A stretch of 7,426 bases of DNA from an uncultured Bacteroidales bacterium (GTDB lineage: Bacteria > Bacteroidota > Bacteroidia > Bacteroidales > F082), in assembly GCA_937884015.1 (NCBI GenBank), contig CALGBV010000157.1, forward strand, positions 1-7,426, written 5' to 3'. Numbering within the stretch: the stretch's first letter is position 1; every line of letters begins with the position of its first letter. Positions 1 through 7,186 of the stretch are shown piece after piece. The notes under the pieces are model-generated. The model saw only the letters and a list, made by a program, of their open reading frames with translations. It ran no database searches and was not told where the DNA came from. A program made the position numbers and the translations under genes.

Positions 1-2
1 TT

Positions 3-623
3 GCAGATGCGCCTGATTCTCTCATGCAAGCCCTGAATTTGCAGGATGGTGTGCCTTCAAGCGTTTCGACATTTCTAATTGAAAAAGACGGAAAGAAGAT
101 GCTTTTTGATGCAGGTCTACCTGACGGAAAAACGGCAGACCGTTTGGAAAGCATTGGAATTCAAACGAATGACATTGACTATATTTTTGTCACTCATGCC
201 CATGGCGACCATATCGGCGGTTTGCTTGTGGATGGACAGGCGAGATATTCAAATGCAGAACTGTACATTTCCGAGATAGAGCATAATGCATGGCTTAAAA
301 ATGAATTGTATCAAGCCGTTGCAGCGGCCTACAAACCACATTGTTTTGCCTTTGGCGATGAATTGCCTTGTGGAGTGAAGCCCATAAATGCGGTTGGACA
401 TACACCAGGACACACGGCTTATCTTGTAGGAAATGTGCTTGTTGCAGGTGACTTTGTGCATGGTGCCGCATTACAATTGGAACATCCGGAATATTGTGCT
501 AATTTTGACCAAGACAAGGAGCAGGCAATTGCTTCGCGCAAAATGTTGCTTGAGCAAGCCCGGACCAATCATTGGCTGGTTTTAGGCATGCATCTTCCTG
601 TTCCGGCATTTTTACAAAAGTAA
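3..623 (+). CDS. Metallo-beta-lactamase-fold hydrolase, 5' end outside window
   Basis: Zinc hydrolase of the metallo-beta-lactamase superfamily; the substrate cannot be named from sequence. Numbering from the in-frame Met at base 24, the signature THAHGDHIGG gives H58, H60, D62 and H63. H126 (GHTPGH), D143 (AGDF) and H190 (GMHLP) complete the usual ligand set for two metal ions, so the active site looks intact. The first strand pair (STFLIEKDGKKMLFDAGL) is typical of the fold's N-terminus. The frame is open upstream of that Met to the window edge (ADAPDSL), and family members normally carry more residues before this strand, so the Met at base 24 is probably internal and the gene begins outside the window. 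A signal peptide, if any, would lie there. The stop is 8 bases before the MATE start, suggesting co-transcription. Confident about the fold, not about the reaction (lactonase-like and other hydrolases are possible). Confidence 0.88.
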   Translation, partial: ADAPDSLMQALNLQDGVPSSVSTFLIEKDGKKMLFDAGLPDGKTADRLESIGIQTNDIDYIFVTHAHGDHIGGLLVDGQARYSNAELYISEIEHNAWLKNELYQAVAAAYKPHCFAFGDELPCGVKPINAVGHTPGHTAYLVGNVLVAGDFVHGAALQLEHPEYCANFDQDKEQAIASRKMLLEQARTNHWLVLGMHLPVPAFLQK

Positions 624-631
624 ATTATTGA

Positions 632-1960
632 ATGTTAAAGACTTCCGTTTCAAACCGTGAGATTTGGCGCATTGCCTATCCCATCATGTTGGGCAATTTG
701 GCCCAGACCATCATTACTTTTACCGACACGGCTTTCTTAGGTCATTTGGGCACCATCGAGATGAGCGCCTCAATGATGGCGGGCCTTTATTATTATGTGT
801 TTACGACTTTGGCAATGGGTTTTGCCATTGGCATTCAGATATTTATCGCGCGTCGTTTTGGCGAAGGCAATTTCAAGAAAATCGGTGAGGTTTTCCAACA
901 TGGCGCCATGTTCGTGTTGCTGCTTGGCATTTTGCTTTTTGGCATTTTGTTCTTTTGCAGTGAAAGCCTGATGCGGGTCATCATTAGTTCCGAGAACATC
1001 TACGGCTCAGCGATGGACTATCTGAAATACCGTCAGTTTGGCATTATGTTCGTGGTTTTCAATTATTTGTTCCGTTCGTTTTATGTAGGAATCTCCAACA
1101 CTAAGGTGATAACGTTCTCGACTGTCATCATGGCTGTGGTGAATATTTTCTTCGACTGGTGCCTGATCTTCGGCAATTGCAATCTGCCGGAAATGGGCGT
1201 CGGCGGTGCGGCATTGGCCTCGCTGATGGCCGAAATCACGGCATTTTGTTTCTTCTGGATTTACACTTATATCACTGTTCCGCATGAAAAATTCGGCATG
1301 TTCCGTTGGCACAAACTGCAACCTAAACTGATGGGCGAGCTGCTGAAAGTGGCTTTCCCGAGCATGATTCAGCGTCTGTTTTCCTTTGGCGCATGGTTCG
1401 CATTCTTTGTCTTGATTGAGAAAATGGGCGAGATGGCCATCGGCATTTCATCGGTTGTGCGCAGTACCTACATGATTTTGATTATTCCTGGATTTGCTTT
1501 TGCTGCTACCGCTAACACTTTGACAAGCAGAACGATAGGCGAGGGAAGAAGCGGTGAGGTGATGTCGCTTTTGCTTAAAGTCGCCAAAAACGGTGTCATT
1601 TGCGCTTCGATTTTGGTAGCCGTGACGCTCATTATTCCGCAATTGGTTTTGCAAATCTACACCGATGATATGGCATTGGCAACAGCCGCAGTTCCAGCGG
1701 TTTACGTGATTTGTGCCGCTACTATTCTCGGTGCCGTTGCAATGGTATTTTTCGAAGCGGTTTCCGGCACGGGCAACACCGATGCCGCCATGATTTTGGA
1801 GTTTGGCGTGCTTGTAGTTTATATTCTCTACATCTACATGATGACCAAAACTTCCACAATAGCAGGCGTTTGGACGGCCGAATTGCTTTATAATATCGCT
1901 ATTGGCCTGATTTCCTTTGCCTATATCCGAAAAGCAAATTGGTCGAAAAAGAAAATCTGA
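632..1960 (+). CDS. MATE-family multidrug/toxin efflux transporter
   Basis: Inner-membrane antiporter of the MATE family (NorM/DinF-like), 442 residues, close to the family's usual 440-460. It would use a Na+ or H+ gradient to expel small organic compounds; the substrate is unknown. The sequence is hydrophobic throughout, consistent with about 12 membrane segments in two homologous halves. The first half opens with PIMLGNLAQTIITFTDTAFL (residues 17-36), the classic N-terminal MATE motif. It also contains GFAIGIQIFIARRFGEG (63-79) and VGGAALASLMAE (190-201). The second half restarts at about 230 (VAFPSMIQRLFSFGAWF), with TANTLTSRTIGEG (303-315) and FFEAVSGTGNTDAAM (383-397), which mirror first-half elements. 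The C-terminus is basic (KANWSKKKI), as expected for a cytoplasmic tail. Start chosen at the first ATG, 8 bases after the upstream stop. No Shine-Dalgarno is visible, which is usual in Bacteroidota. It sits between an MBL hydrolase and a fucosidase, an arrangement that does not reveal a substrate. Confidence 0.93.
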   Translation: MLKTSVSNREIWRIAYPIMLGNLAQTIITFTDTAFLGHLGTIEMSASMMAGLYYYVFTTLAMGFAIGIQIFIARRFGEGNFKKIGEVFQHGAMFVLLLGILLFGILFFCSESLMRVIISSENIYGSAMDYLKYRQFGIMFVVFNYLFRSFYVGISNTKVITFSTVIMAVVNIFFDWCLIFGNCNLPEMGVGGAALASLMAEITAFCFFWIYTYITVPHEKFGMFRWHKLQPKLMGELLKVAFPSMIQRLFSFGAWFAFFVLIEKMGEMAIGISSVVRSTYMILIIPGFAFAATANTLTSRTIGEGRSGEVMSLLLKVAKNGVICASILVAVTLIIPQLVLQIYTDDMALATAAVPAVYVICAATILGAVAMVFFEAVSGTGNTDAAMILEFGVLVVYILYIYMMTKTSTIAGVWTAELLYNIAIGLISFAYIRKANWSKKKI

Positions 1961-1972
1961 TATCTCGATAAA

Positions 1973-4015
1973 ATGAAACGACACTTTTTGATAATTCTGT
2001 TTTTCGCAAGCGTGTTTTCCGCCTGCACAAAGGCCCCTGAACCCATTGGGCCTGTGCCGACAAAGCAGCAAATCGAGTGGAATAAATTGGAGACATACGC
2101 CTTTATTCACTTCGGAATCAACACTTTCAATGACATGGAGTGGGGCTACGGCAATAGTCCGGCAAGCACTTTCAATCCCGATACTTTAGATTGCGAGCAA
2201 TGGGTGAAAACCTTGAAAAATGCAGGCATGAAAGCCGTAATTCTGACGGCAAAGCATCATGACGGATTTTGTCTATGGCCCACGGAGACAACGGATTACA
2301 GCATTAAAAATTCGCCATATAAAAACGGTAAGGGCGATATGGTCAAGGAACTTTCCGATGCTTGCCGCAAATATGGTTTGAAATTCGGGATTTATGTTTC
2401 GCCTTGGGATCGAAACAATGCGGAATACGGAACTGAGGCCTACGTGAATACATATCATCGTCAGATTGAGGAACTTACAACTAATTATGGACCGCTTTTT
2501 GAGTTTTGGTTTGATGGCGCAAACGGTGGCACGGGCTGGTATGGCGGTGCCGATGAGCAGCGTTCCATTGAAGCAAAAACCTATTACAATTATCAGAAAG
2601 CCGTAGACATTATTCATAAAAACCATCCTGATGCCATGATTTTTGGCGGTGAAGTTCCGAGCATCCGTTGGGTGGGCAACGAGGATGGCTTCGCCGATGC
2701 AAACCATTGGTCTACAATGGTTTTTAATGAACGTGATGATATGAATTTGCTCAATACGGGCTGCGAAAACGGTGATGTCTGGTTGCCTTCCGAAACGGAT
2801 GTTTCCATTCGTCCAGGTTGGTTCTACCATCATCGGGAAGACCATCAGGTTAAGAGCGTGGCAAAATTGGTCGATATCTATTATAATAGTGTTGGGCACA
2901 ATTCGAATTTGCTGCTTAATTTTCCTGTCAGTCTTTCTGGAAAAATCACCAAAGATGACTCAATCCGTATTATGGAATGGCATAAAGTGATTGTTGAAGA
3001 TATGGATGATAACTTATTGAAAAATACAAAGGTATCATCGAACAATGAGAGAGGGAAGACGTATGCTGCAAGCAAGGTTTTGGATGACAATTGGGACACT
3101 TACTGGGCTACGGAAGATGGCATAAATCATGGCGAATTGGTGTTTGATTTTCCGCAAACCACCGCCTTGAACCGCGTTATGATTCAGGAATACATCCCGT
3201 TGGGACAAAGAGTGAAGAAATTCAGCCTCGACCGTTATATAAACGGCAAATGGCTGCCCATAGAAACCTACGATGATTTGACGACAATAGGGTATAAGCG
3301 AATCATTCGTTTTCAGACGGTTAGAATGGATAAGTTAAGAATCCGCTTTAAGGATTCAAAGGGTTGTCTGTGCATCAATAATGTCGAGGTTTTTTGTGCC
3401 GATGCTTTGCTTTCCGAACCAATCATAAATCGTGACTTTGAAAACCTTGTCAGCATAAAATCAGGAGATGGAAATGCTGTGATTCATTATACAATTGACG
3501 GCACAACACCGAATTGTGAATCAGAAATATACACTATTCCATTTGAATTAAATTCAAAGGTAAATGTGAAGGCAATTGCAGTCGATTCTGAAACGGGAAA
3601 GTCAAGTGCTGTCAGTTCGCGGGAATTTGATGTTCCGATGTCGCAATTTGAGGTGCGTTTCCCTGACAATCCGATGGTGAAAAGGATGTTCGATGGCAAT
3701 GAGTTGACATGCTATTATCTATCTGATAATAAAAACAATATTGAAATTGATTTAAAGCAAAATATGAATGTTTCAGGTTTCCGATATTTGCCTGATCAGT
3801 CGCGTGATGCCGACCAACATATCACTACTTTTTCGCTTTATGTCGACGAAAAACTTGTTCAATCTGGCGAGTTCTCCAACATTAAGAATAATCCCATTGA
3901 GCAAACCGTTCGGTTTGAACCGGTTTGTGGTCGTGTGGTGAAGTTTGTGGCGAATGGTTTTACAAATAATGGCATTCAGGGCGCAATAGCGGAGTTTTCC
4001 CTGATTACGCATTGA
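1973..4015 (+). CDS. GH29 alpha-L-fucosidase lipoprotein with F5/8-type and chitobiase-C-like modules
   Basis: Exo-acting retaining alpha-L-fucosidase, 680 residues. Residues 1-18 form a lipoprotein signal (basic start, hydrophobic core, lipobox FSAC with C18). The following TKAPEP lacks an obvious acidic Bacteroidota surface-export signal, so a periplasmic location is possible. The GH29 barrel spans about 30-345: FIHFGINTF (44-52), LTAKHHDGFCLWP (91-103), GIYVSPWDR (139-147) and EFWFDGANGG (177-186). D181 is the expected nucleophile, and E237 in RWVGNEDG is my candidate acid/base. These motifs resemble subfamily B (alpha-1,3/1,4-specific, Lewis-type) enzymes more than subfamily A; this is an inference. 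About 350-475 is an F5/8 type C (CBM32-like) beta-sandwich with the ASKVLDDNWDTYWAT motif. About 478-555 resembles the chitobiase/hexosaminidase C-terminal domain (HYTIDGTTPN). About 558-680 looks like a second, diverged F5/8-like sandwich. It starts 12 bases after the MATE stop and overlaps the convergent anSME gene by 11 bases. Confidence 0.93.
   Translation: MKRHFLIILFFASVFSACTKAPEPIGPVPTKQQIEWNKLETYAFIHFGINTFNDMEWGYGNSPASTFNPDTLDCEQWVKTLKNAGMKAVILTAKHHDGFCLWPTETTDYSIKNSPYKNGKGDMVKELSDACRKYGLKFGIYVSPWDRNNAEYGTEAYVNTYHRQIEELTTNYGPLFEFWFDGANGGTGWYGGADEQRSIEAKTYYNYQKAVDIIHKNHPDAMIFGGEVPSIRWVGNEDGFADANHWSTMVFNERDDMNLLNTGCENGDVWLPSETDVSIRPGWFYHHREDHQVKSVAKLVDIYYNSVGHNSNLLLNFPVSLSGKITKDDSIRIMEWHKVIVEDMDDNLLKNTKVSSNNERGKTYAASKVLDDNWDTYWATEDGINHGELVFDFPQTTALNRVMIQEYIPLGQRVKKFSLDRYINGKWLPIETYDDLTTIGYKRIIRFQTVRMDKLRIRFKDSKGCLCINNVEVFCADALLSEPIINRDFENLVSIKSGDGNAVIHYTIDGTTPNCESEIYTIPFELNSKVNVKAIAVDSETGKSSAVSSREFDVPMSQFEVRFPDNPMVKRMFDGNELTCYYLSDNKNNIEIDLKQNMNVSGFRYLPDQSRDADQHITTFSLYVDEKLVQSGEFSNIKNNPIEQTVRFEPVCGRVVKFVANGFTNNGIQGAIAEFSLITH
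4005..4015. other. Convergent 3' overlap of fucosidase and anSME genes
   Basis: The plus-strand TGA of the fucosidase (4013-4015) lies beyond the minus-strand TAA of the anSME gene (4005-4007, read as TTA on the plus strand). The last codons of each gene are therefore shared in antisense. There is no space for an intergenic terminator and no hairpin with a T-run in the flanking 60 bases, so transcripts from both sides probably run into the opposing gene. Confidence 0.9.
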
Positions 4016-5237
4016 ATTGCATTACTTTCGCAGGAGAACCATTGTTTTTTAATTCGTTGAGCATGAATTTCATATAGGGCTCCGTATGCTCGAAAAACGC
4101 TTTGTAGCCTGCGCAAAGTGAATTCAGATATGGTTCTCCATCCTTACTTCTTGCAAAACGGTGTTTTGGACACCCTCCATGGCATGCGAAGTTGTAGTCG
4201 CATTTCAGACATTGTTTGGGGAGTTGTTTTCTTTTTTCAATACCAAATGTGAAAAATCGCTCGTCAGAAAGGATCTCCCGTAATGGTTTTTCTTTTATGT
4301 TTCCGACCTTATGTGATTGATAGACAAAGTGGTCGCAGAGATAAACGTCGCCATTATGTTCAATAACAGCATTGTTGCCGCAGGTCTCATTAAAAGCGCA
4401 GAAACCGCTTGGCAGATGTGCGTAATTTGCCAAGGTGACATCAAAAAACTGGACGAAATAGCAGCCGACATCATGTTTTACCCAATAATCGAAAATATCG
4501 CACATGAAACGGCTAAATCCATCGGCTGTGACTGACCAATCGGTGGGTTCGGAATCGTTGTCATCAGGATTTGTGATGCGTTTCGTGCTTCTGTTTACAT
4601 GTTCCAAAACTGGTAGAAACTGCATGTAATTCGTGCCACATTGCTTTAAGAATTGGTAAATACTTAATCCTTGATTTTCAGATAAATGATTTATTGTACT
4701 TAAAGTGTTATATTCAACATTGTTTCGGTAGAGACGTTCTATTCCTTGTATTACTTTTTGCCATGTTTCTTCGCCGCCATTTGCATTCCTAAATCCATCG
4801 TGGATGACTTTTGGACCATCTATTGAAACGCCGATGAGAAATCCGTTGTCTTTAAAAAATCGTGCCCAATCATCAGAAAGCAGCGTTCCATTTGTCTGTA
4901 AAGTATTGTGAATCAGTTTGCCATTGGCATATTTTTGCTGTAATTTGATGGCTTTCCTGTAGAAATCCAATCCGGCTAAAAGCGGTTCTCCGCCGTGCCA
5001 ATTGAATGTGATTTCTGAAACATCGTTTGCATCAATATATTGTTTTACAAATAGTTCCAGTAAATCGTCATCCATTTTTGGCTGATTGTTTTCGTATAAA
5101 GTTGATTTGTCCAAGTAATAGCAATACAGGCATCGCAAGTTACAAGCCGAACCTACGGGTTTGATGAGCAAGCTGGAAGCCTTTCGACTTGTCATCTTTT
5201 GCCATTCATAAAGTGCTATTATATTGTTTTTCAGCAT
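4005..5237 (-). CDS. Anaerobic sulfatase-maturating enzyme (radical SAM, SPASM domain)
   Basis: Cytoplasmic radical SAM enzyme that oxidises the active-site Cys or Ser of sulfatases to C-alpha-formylglycine without oxygen. The 410 residues match the length of Bacteroides enzymes of this type. The radical SAM motif is C32-X3-C36-X2-C39 (CNLRCLYCYY). WHGGEP (80-85), LQTNGTL (113-119) and GVSIDGP (136-142) are typical of the family. D266 in QFFDVTLANY aligns with the proposed catalytic Asp of characterised members. The SPASM region supplies C280, C286, C301, C343, C346, C352, C356 and C375, eight cysteines as needed for two auxiliary 4Fe-4S clusters, including CDYNFACHGGCPKHRF (346-361). The first ATG is used; Met15 is an alternative giving 396 residues. 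No sulfatase is encoded in the window, so its clients lie elsewhere. The gene is noticeably AT-rich (28-35% GC in sampled 60-base blocks). The less likely alternative is a related SPASM peptide maturase. Confidence 0.92.
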   Translation of the reverse strand: MLKNNIIALYEWQKMTSRKASSLLIKPVGSACNLRCLYCYYLDKSTLYENNQPKMDDDLLELFVKQYIDANDVSEITFNWHGGEPLLAGLDFYRKAIKLQQKYANGKLIHNTLQTNGTLLSDDWARFFKDNGFLIGVSIDGPKVIHDGFRNANGGEETWQKVIQGIERLYRNNVEYNTLSTINHLSENQGLSIYQFLKQCGTNYMQFLPVLEHVNRSTKRITNPDDNDSEPTDWSVTADGFSRFMCDIFDYWVKHDVGCYFVQFFDVTLANYAHLPSGFCAFNETCGNNAVIEHNGDVYLCDHFVYQSHKVGNIKEKPLREILSDERFFTFGIEKRKQLPKQCLKCDYNFACHGGCPKHRFARSKDGEPYLNSLCAGYKAFFEHTEPYMKFMLNELKNNGSPAKVMQFNA

Positions 5238-5342
5238 TAAAGTGTCTAAGATTAGGATTCAAGATTTAAATTTAGAGCTTGTTTATATGAGAGATTTGAA
5301 GTGGTAAAATTATTCCCAATTGATGGCGAGGAATGAAAAAAA
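5238..5342. other. AT-rich spacer between aat and the anSME gene
   Basis: 105 bases upstream of the anSME start on the minus strand. It is long enough to hold a promoter. I looked for the Bacteroidota -7 element TAnnTTTG: the nearest match is TAATTTTA on the minus strand (about 5305-5312), one base off, without a properly spaced TTTG at -33, so no promoter is called. No rho-independent terminator hairpin follows aat, so read-through from aat is possible. Confidence 0.4.
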
Positions 5343-6122
5343 TCAATCGTCAAAATAAGTGTCAGAATCCATGTCGTAAACCACGAATTTGAGCTTTTCA
5401 GGTGATGTGATTTTGATGTTAAATTCCTCAACATTGCCAGTTCCCCAATTGCCAACTAAGGTCGGTTCGCTGACTAGTTCTTTCAGTTCTTTCAAGTACT
5501 CGCTTCTCGGAATTGTGTAGGCTCCAAGGCTTACCAAGTGTTTTGTTTCTTGCTGACAATCAATTAACTTAAATCCATTCAGTTGAAGGAATTTGTGAAG
5601 ATAATGAAAAGCCACTTTTGAGGCATCGGTAACCTTATGGAACATCGATTCACCACAGAAAATCTTACCAATTGAAACGCCGTAAAGTCCGCCGACAAGT
5701 TCGCCATCGAGGTAAGTCTCAAATGAATGTGCCAAACCGCGTTGATGCAAATTGCAGTAGGCCTCAATCATTTCATCCAAAATCCAAGTGCCATCCTGGC
5801 CTTCGCGTGGCGTGTTGGCGCAATGTTCCATGACGCTGCGGAAATTGGTGTCGATTTTACATTCAAATTTGCATGATTTTATGGTGTGTTTCAGCGACTT
5901 GGATACTTTCATTTCGCCCGGACGGATGACAAGACGCGGGTCGAGCGACCACCAAAGTATAGGCTCGTCATCGTTGTACCATGGGAAAATGCCATTGGCG
6001 TAGGCCACCACAAGTCTTTCTGCCGACAAATCGCCGCCAAAAGCCAACAGACCGTCCTTGTTTGCTTTTTCCGCCGAAGGAAAGAAAGGATGCTCGTTAT
6101 CAAGTAAGTAAATTCTGTTCAT
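5343..6122 (-). CDS. aat: Leucyl/phenylalanyl-tRNA--protein transferase
   Basis: Cytoplasmic transferase that moves Leu or Phe from aminoacyl-tRNA onto proteins with N-terminal Arg or Lys, marking them for ClpS/ClpAP degradation (bacterial N-end rule). From the ATG at 6122, 259 residues carry the family landmarks: GLLAFGGDLS (24-33), GIFPWY (44-49), ILWWSLDPR (55-63; most members have P where L60 stands), DGTWI (110-114), GLAHSFE (129-135), LVGGLYGV (142-149), FCGESMF (155-161), LIDCQ (186-190), SLGA (198-201) and IPR (204-206). An in-frame TTG six bases upstream (6128) could also start translation but ATG is preferred; neither has a Shine-Dalgarno. The protein carries about 30 residues past the point where E. 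coli Aat (234 residues) ends. This tail finishes with acidic YDMDSDTYFDD and its role is unknown. It lies 41 bases downstream of the uvrA stop on the same strand, so co-transcription is plausible. Confidence 0.95.
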   Translation of the reverse strand: MNRIYLLDNEHPFFPSAEKANKDGLLAFGGDLSAERLVVAYANGIFPWYNDDEPILWWSLDPRLVIRPGEMKVSKSLKHTIKSCKFECKIDTNFRSVMEHCANTPREGQDGTWILDEMIEAYCNLHQRGLAHSFETYLDGELVGGLYGVSIGKIFCGESMFHKVTDASKVAFHYLHKFLQLNGFKLIDCQQETKHLVSLGAYTIPRSEYLKELKELVSEPTLVGNWGTGNVEEFNIKITSPEKLKFVVYDMDSDTYFDD

Positions 6123-6163
6123 TATCAAAAAGTTACAACTCGCTATTTAACAAGTTCCTTTAT

Positions 6164-7186
6164 TTATTTGAATTTCTCTTTCAAGGCTTGTCCGGTGTAT
6201 GATTTCTTGCATTTTGCCAAATCTTCAGGCGTGCCTTCAAAGACAATGTTTCCGCCTTTGTTTCCGCCTTCAGGACCAAGGTCAATCACCCAGTCTGCCG
6301 ACTTGATGACATCAAGATTATGTTCAATGATAATGATGGAATGACCATTGAGAATGAGCGCGTTAAACGATTCTAATAGTTTGTTGACGTCGTGGAAATG
6401 AAGGCCAGTTGTGGGTTCGTCGAAGATGAACAAGGTCGGTTTCTCAACCTGACCTTTGATAAGGAAATACGCCAGCTTGACACGCTGTGCCTCGCCACCG
6501 GAAAGCGAACTCGACGACTGACCCATTTTCAGATAACCCAACCCGACTTCCTGCAAGGGTTTCAGACGAGAGAGGATTCTGCCCACCACGGGCGTATTCT
6601 TTTCGCTCGACTCGGCAAAGAACGTAATTGCCTCATCTATACTCATTTCGAGAATGTCGGAAATGTTTTTTCCGTCATATTTTATCTCCAAAACCTCTTC
6701 TTTGTAACGCGTTCCGTGGCACGATTCGCAAGGCAGATACACGTCGGCCATGAATTGCATTTCAATCTTCGTGACACCTTCGCCTTCACATTCGTCGCAT
6801 CGTCCGCCAGGGACATTGAACGAGAAAAACGATGGCTTGACGCCTCTCAATTTGGCCAGTTTCTGGTCGGCAAACAGTTGACGTATTTCATCAAATGCCT
6901 TGAGGTAAGTCACAGGATTTGAGCGAGATGATTTTCCAATAGGATTCTGGTCGACGAACTCAACGGCTTGGATGAGATTCAGGTTGCCTTCCAAGGCGCC
7001 GAAACTGCCGCAGCGTTCCACATTGTCGCCCAATTGCCGTTTCATGGCGGGATAAAGAATGTCTTTCACCAAAGTGGATTTTCCCGAACCGCTCACGCCT
7101 GTAATGACGGTAATCGTGTTCAGTGGGAATTTCACCGTGATGTTTTTCAGATTATGTTGCGTTGCACCTTTTATAATGATGCTGTT
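6164..7186 (-). CDS. uvrA: UvrA excinuclease subunit, C-terminal half only (5' part missing at junction)
   Basis: UvrA is the DNA-damage sensor of nucleotide excision repair, an ATPase dimer that loads UvrB. Only the second ABC cassette is present (about 340 of a usual ~940 residues). Numbered from the GTG at 7135: Walker A GVSGSGKST (13-21), zinc-module cysteines C113, C116, C136 and C139, FVDQNPIGKSSRSNPVTY (60-77), ABC signature LSGGEAQR (211-218), Walker B with DEPTTGLH (239-246) and switch histidine in IIIEHNLD (268-275). UvrA-like sequence continues upstream of that GTG as IIIKGATQHNLKNIT, to about base 7180. The frame then stops at TAA (minus strand, 7187-7189), and nothing UvrA-like is seen further up in any frame. 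There is no in-frame ATG before Walker A. The product would lack the first ATPase cassette and the UvrB-binding domain and should not repair DNA alone. It is either a truncated relic or an artefact of a chimeric join. Confidence 0.93.
   Translation of the reverse strand, partial: NSIIIKGATQHNLKNITVKFPLNTITVITGVSGSGKSTLVKDILYPAMKRQLGDNVERCGSFGALEGNLNLIQAVEFVDQNPIGKSSRSNPVTYLKAFDEIRQLFADQKLAKLRGVKPSFFSFNVPGGRCDECEGEGVTKIEMQFMADVYLPCESCHGTRYKEEVLEIKYDGKNISDILEMSIDEAITFFAESSEKNTPVVGRILSRLKPLQEVGLGYLKMGQSSSSLSGGEAQRVKLAYFLIKGQVEKPTLFIFDEPTTGLHFHDVNKLLESFNALILNGHSIIIIEHNLDVIKSADWVIDLGPEGGNKGGNIVFEGTPEDLAKCKKSYTGQALKEKFK

Noticed and set aside
24..26. ATG at 24 as the true start of the MBL hydrolase
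   Set aside because: The frame is open upstream to the window edge and family members normally have further N-terminal residues, so the Met is probably internal.
1448..2110. 220-residue minus-strand open frame spanning the MATE 3' end and fucosidase start
   Set aside because: It is antisense to two well-supported genes, crosses their boundary, and its translation is rich in His, Asn, Cys and Gln with no recognisable domain.
2273..2899. 208-residue minus-strand open frame inside the fucosidase
   Set aside because: It is antisense to the conserved GH29 catalytic region and its composition is that of a shadow frame.
3542..3558. 17-base palindrome TTTGAATT-A-AATTCAAA
   Set aside because: It sits within an AT-rich coding stretch of the fucosidase; such palindromes are expected by chance there and nothing suggests an operator.
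3902..3927. Inverted repeat CAAACCG-TT-CGGTTTG followed by another CGGTTTG copy
   Set aside because: It lies inside fucosidase coding sequence (QTVRFEPV), has a 2-base loop and no following T-run, so it is not a terminator; likely chance.
6120..6128. TTG start for aat six bases upstream of the ATG
   Set aside because: The ATG at 6122 is the more usual initiator and MNRIYLL is a natural beginning; the TTG has no ribosome-binding site to favour it.
6392..6922. 176-residue plus-strand open frame inside uvrA
   Set aside because: It lies fully antisense to conserved UvrA zinc-module and signature sequence and has no domain of its own; such shadows are common opposite ABC genes.
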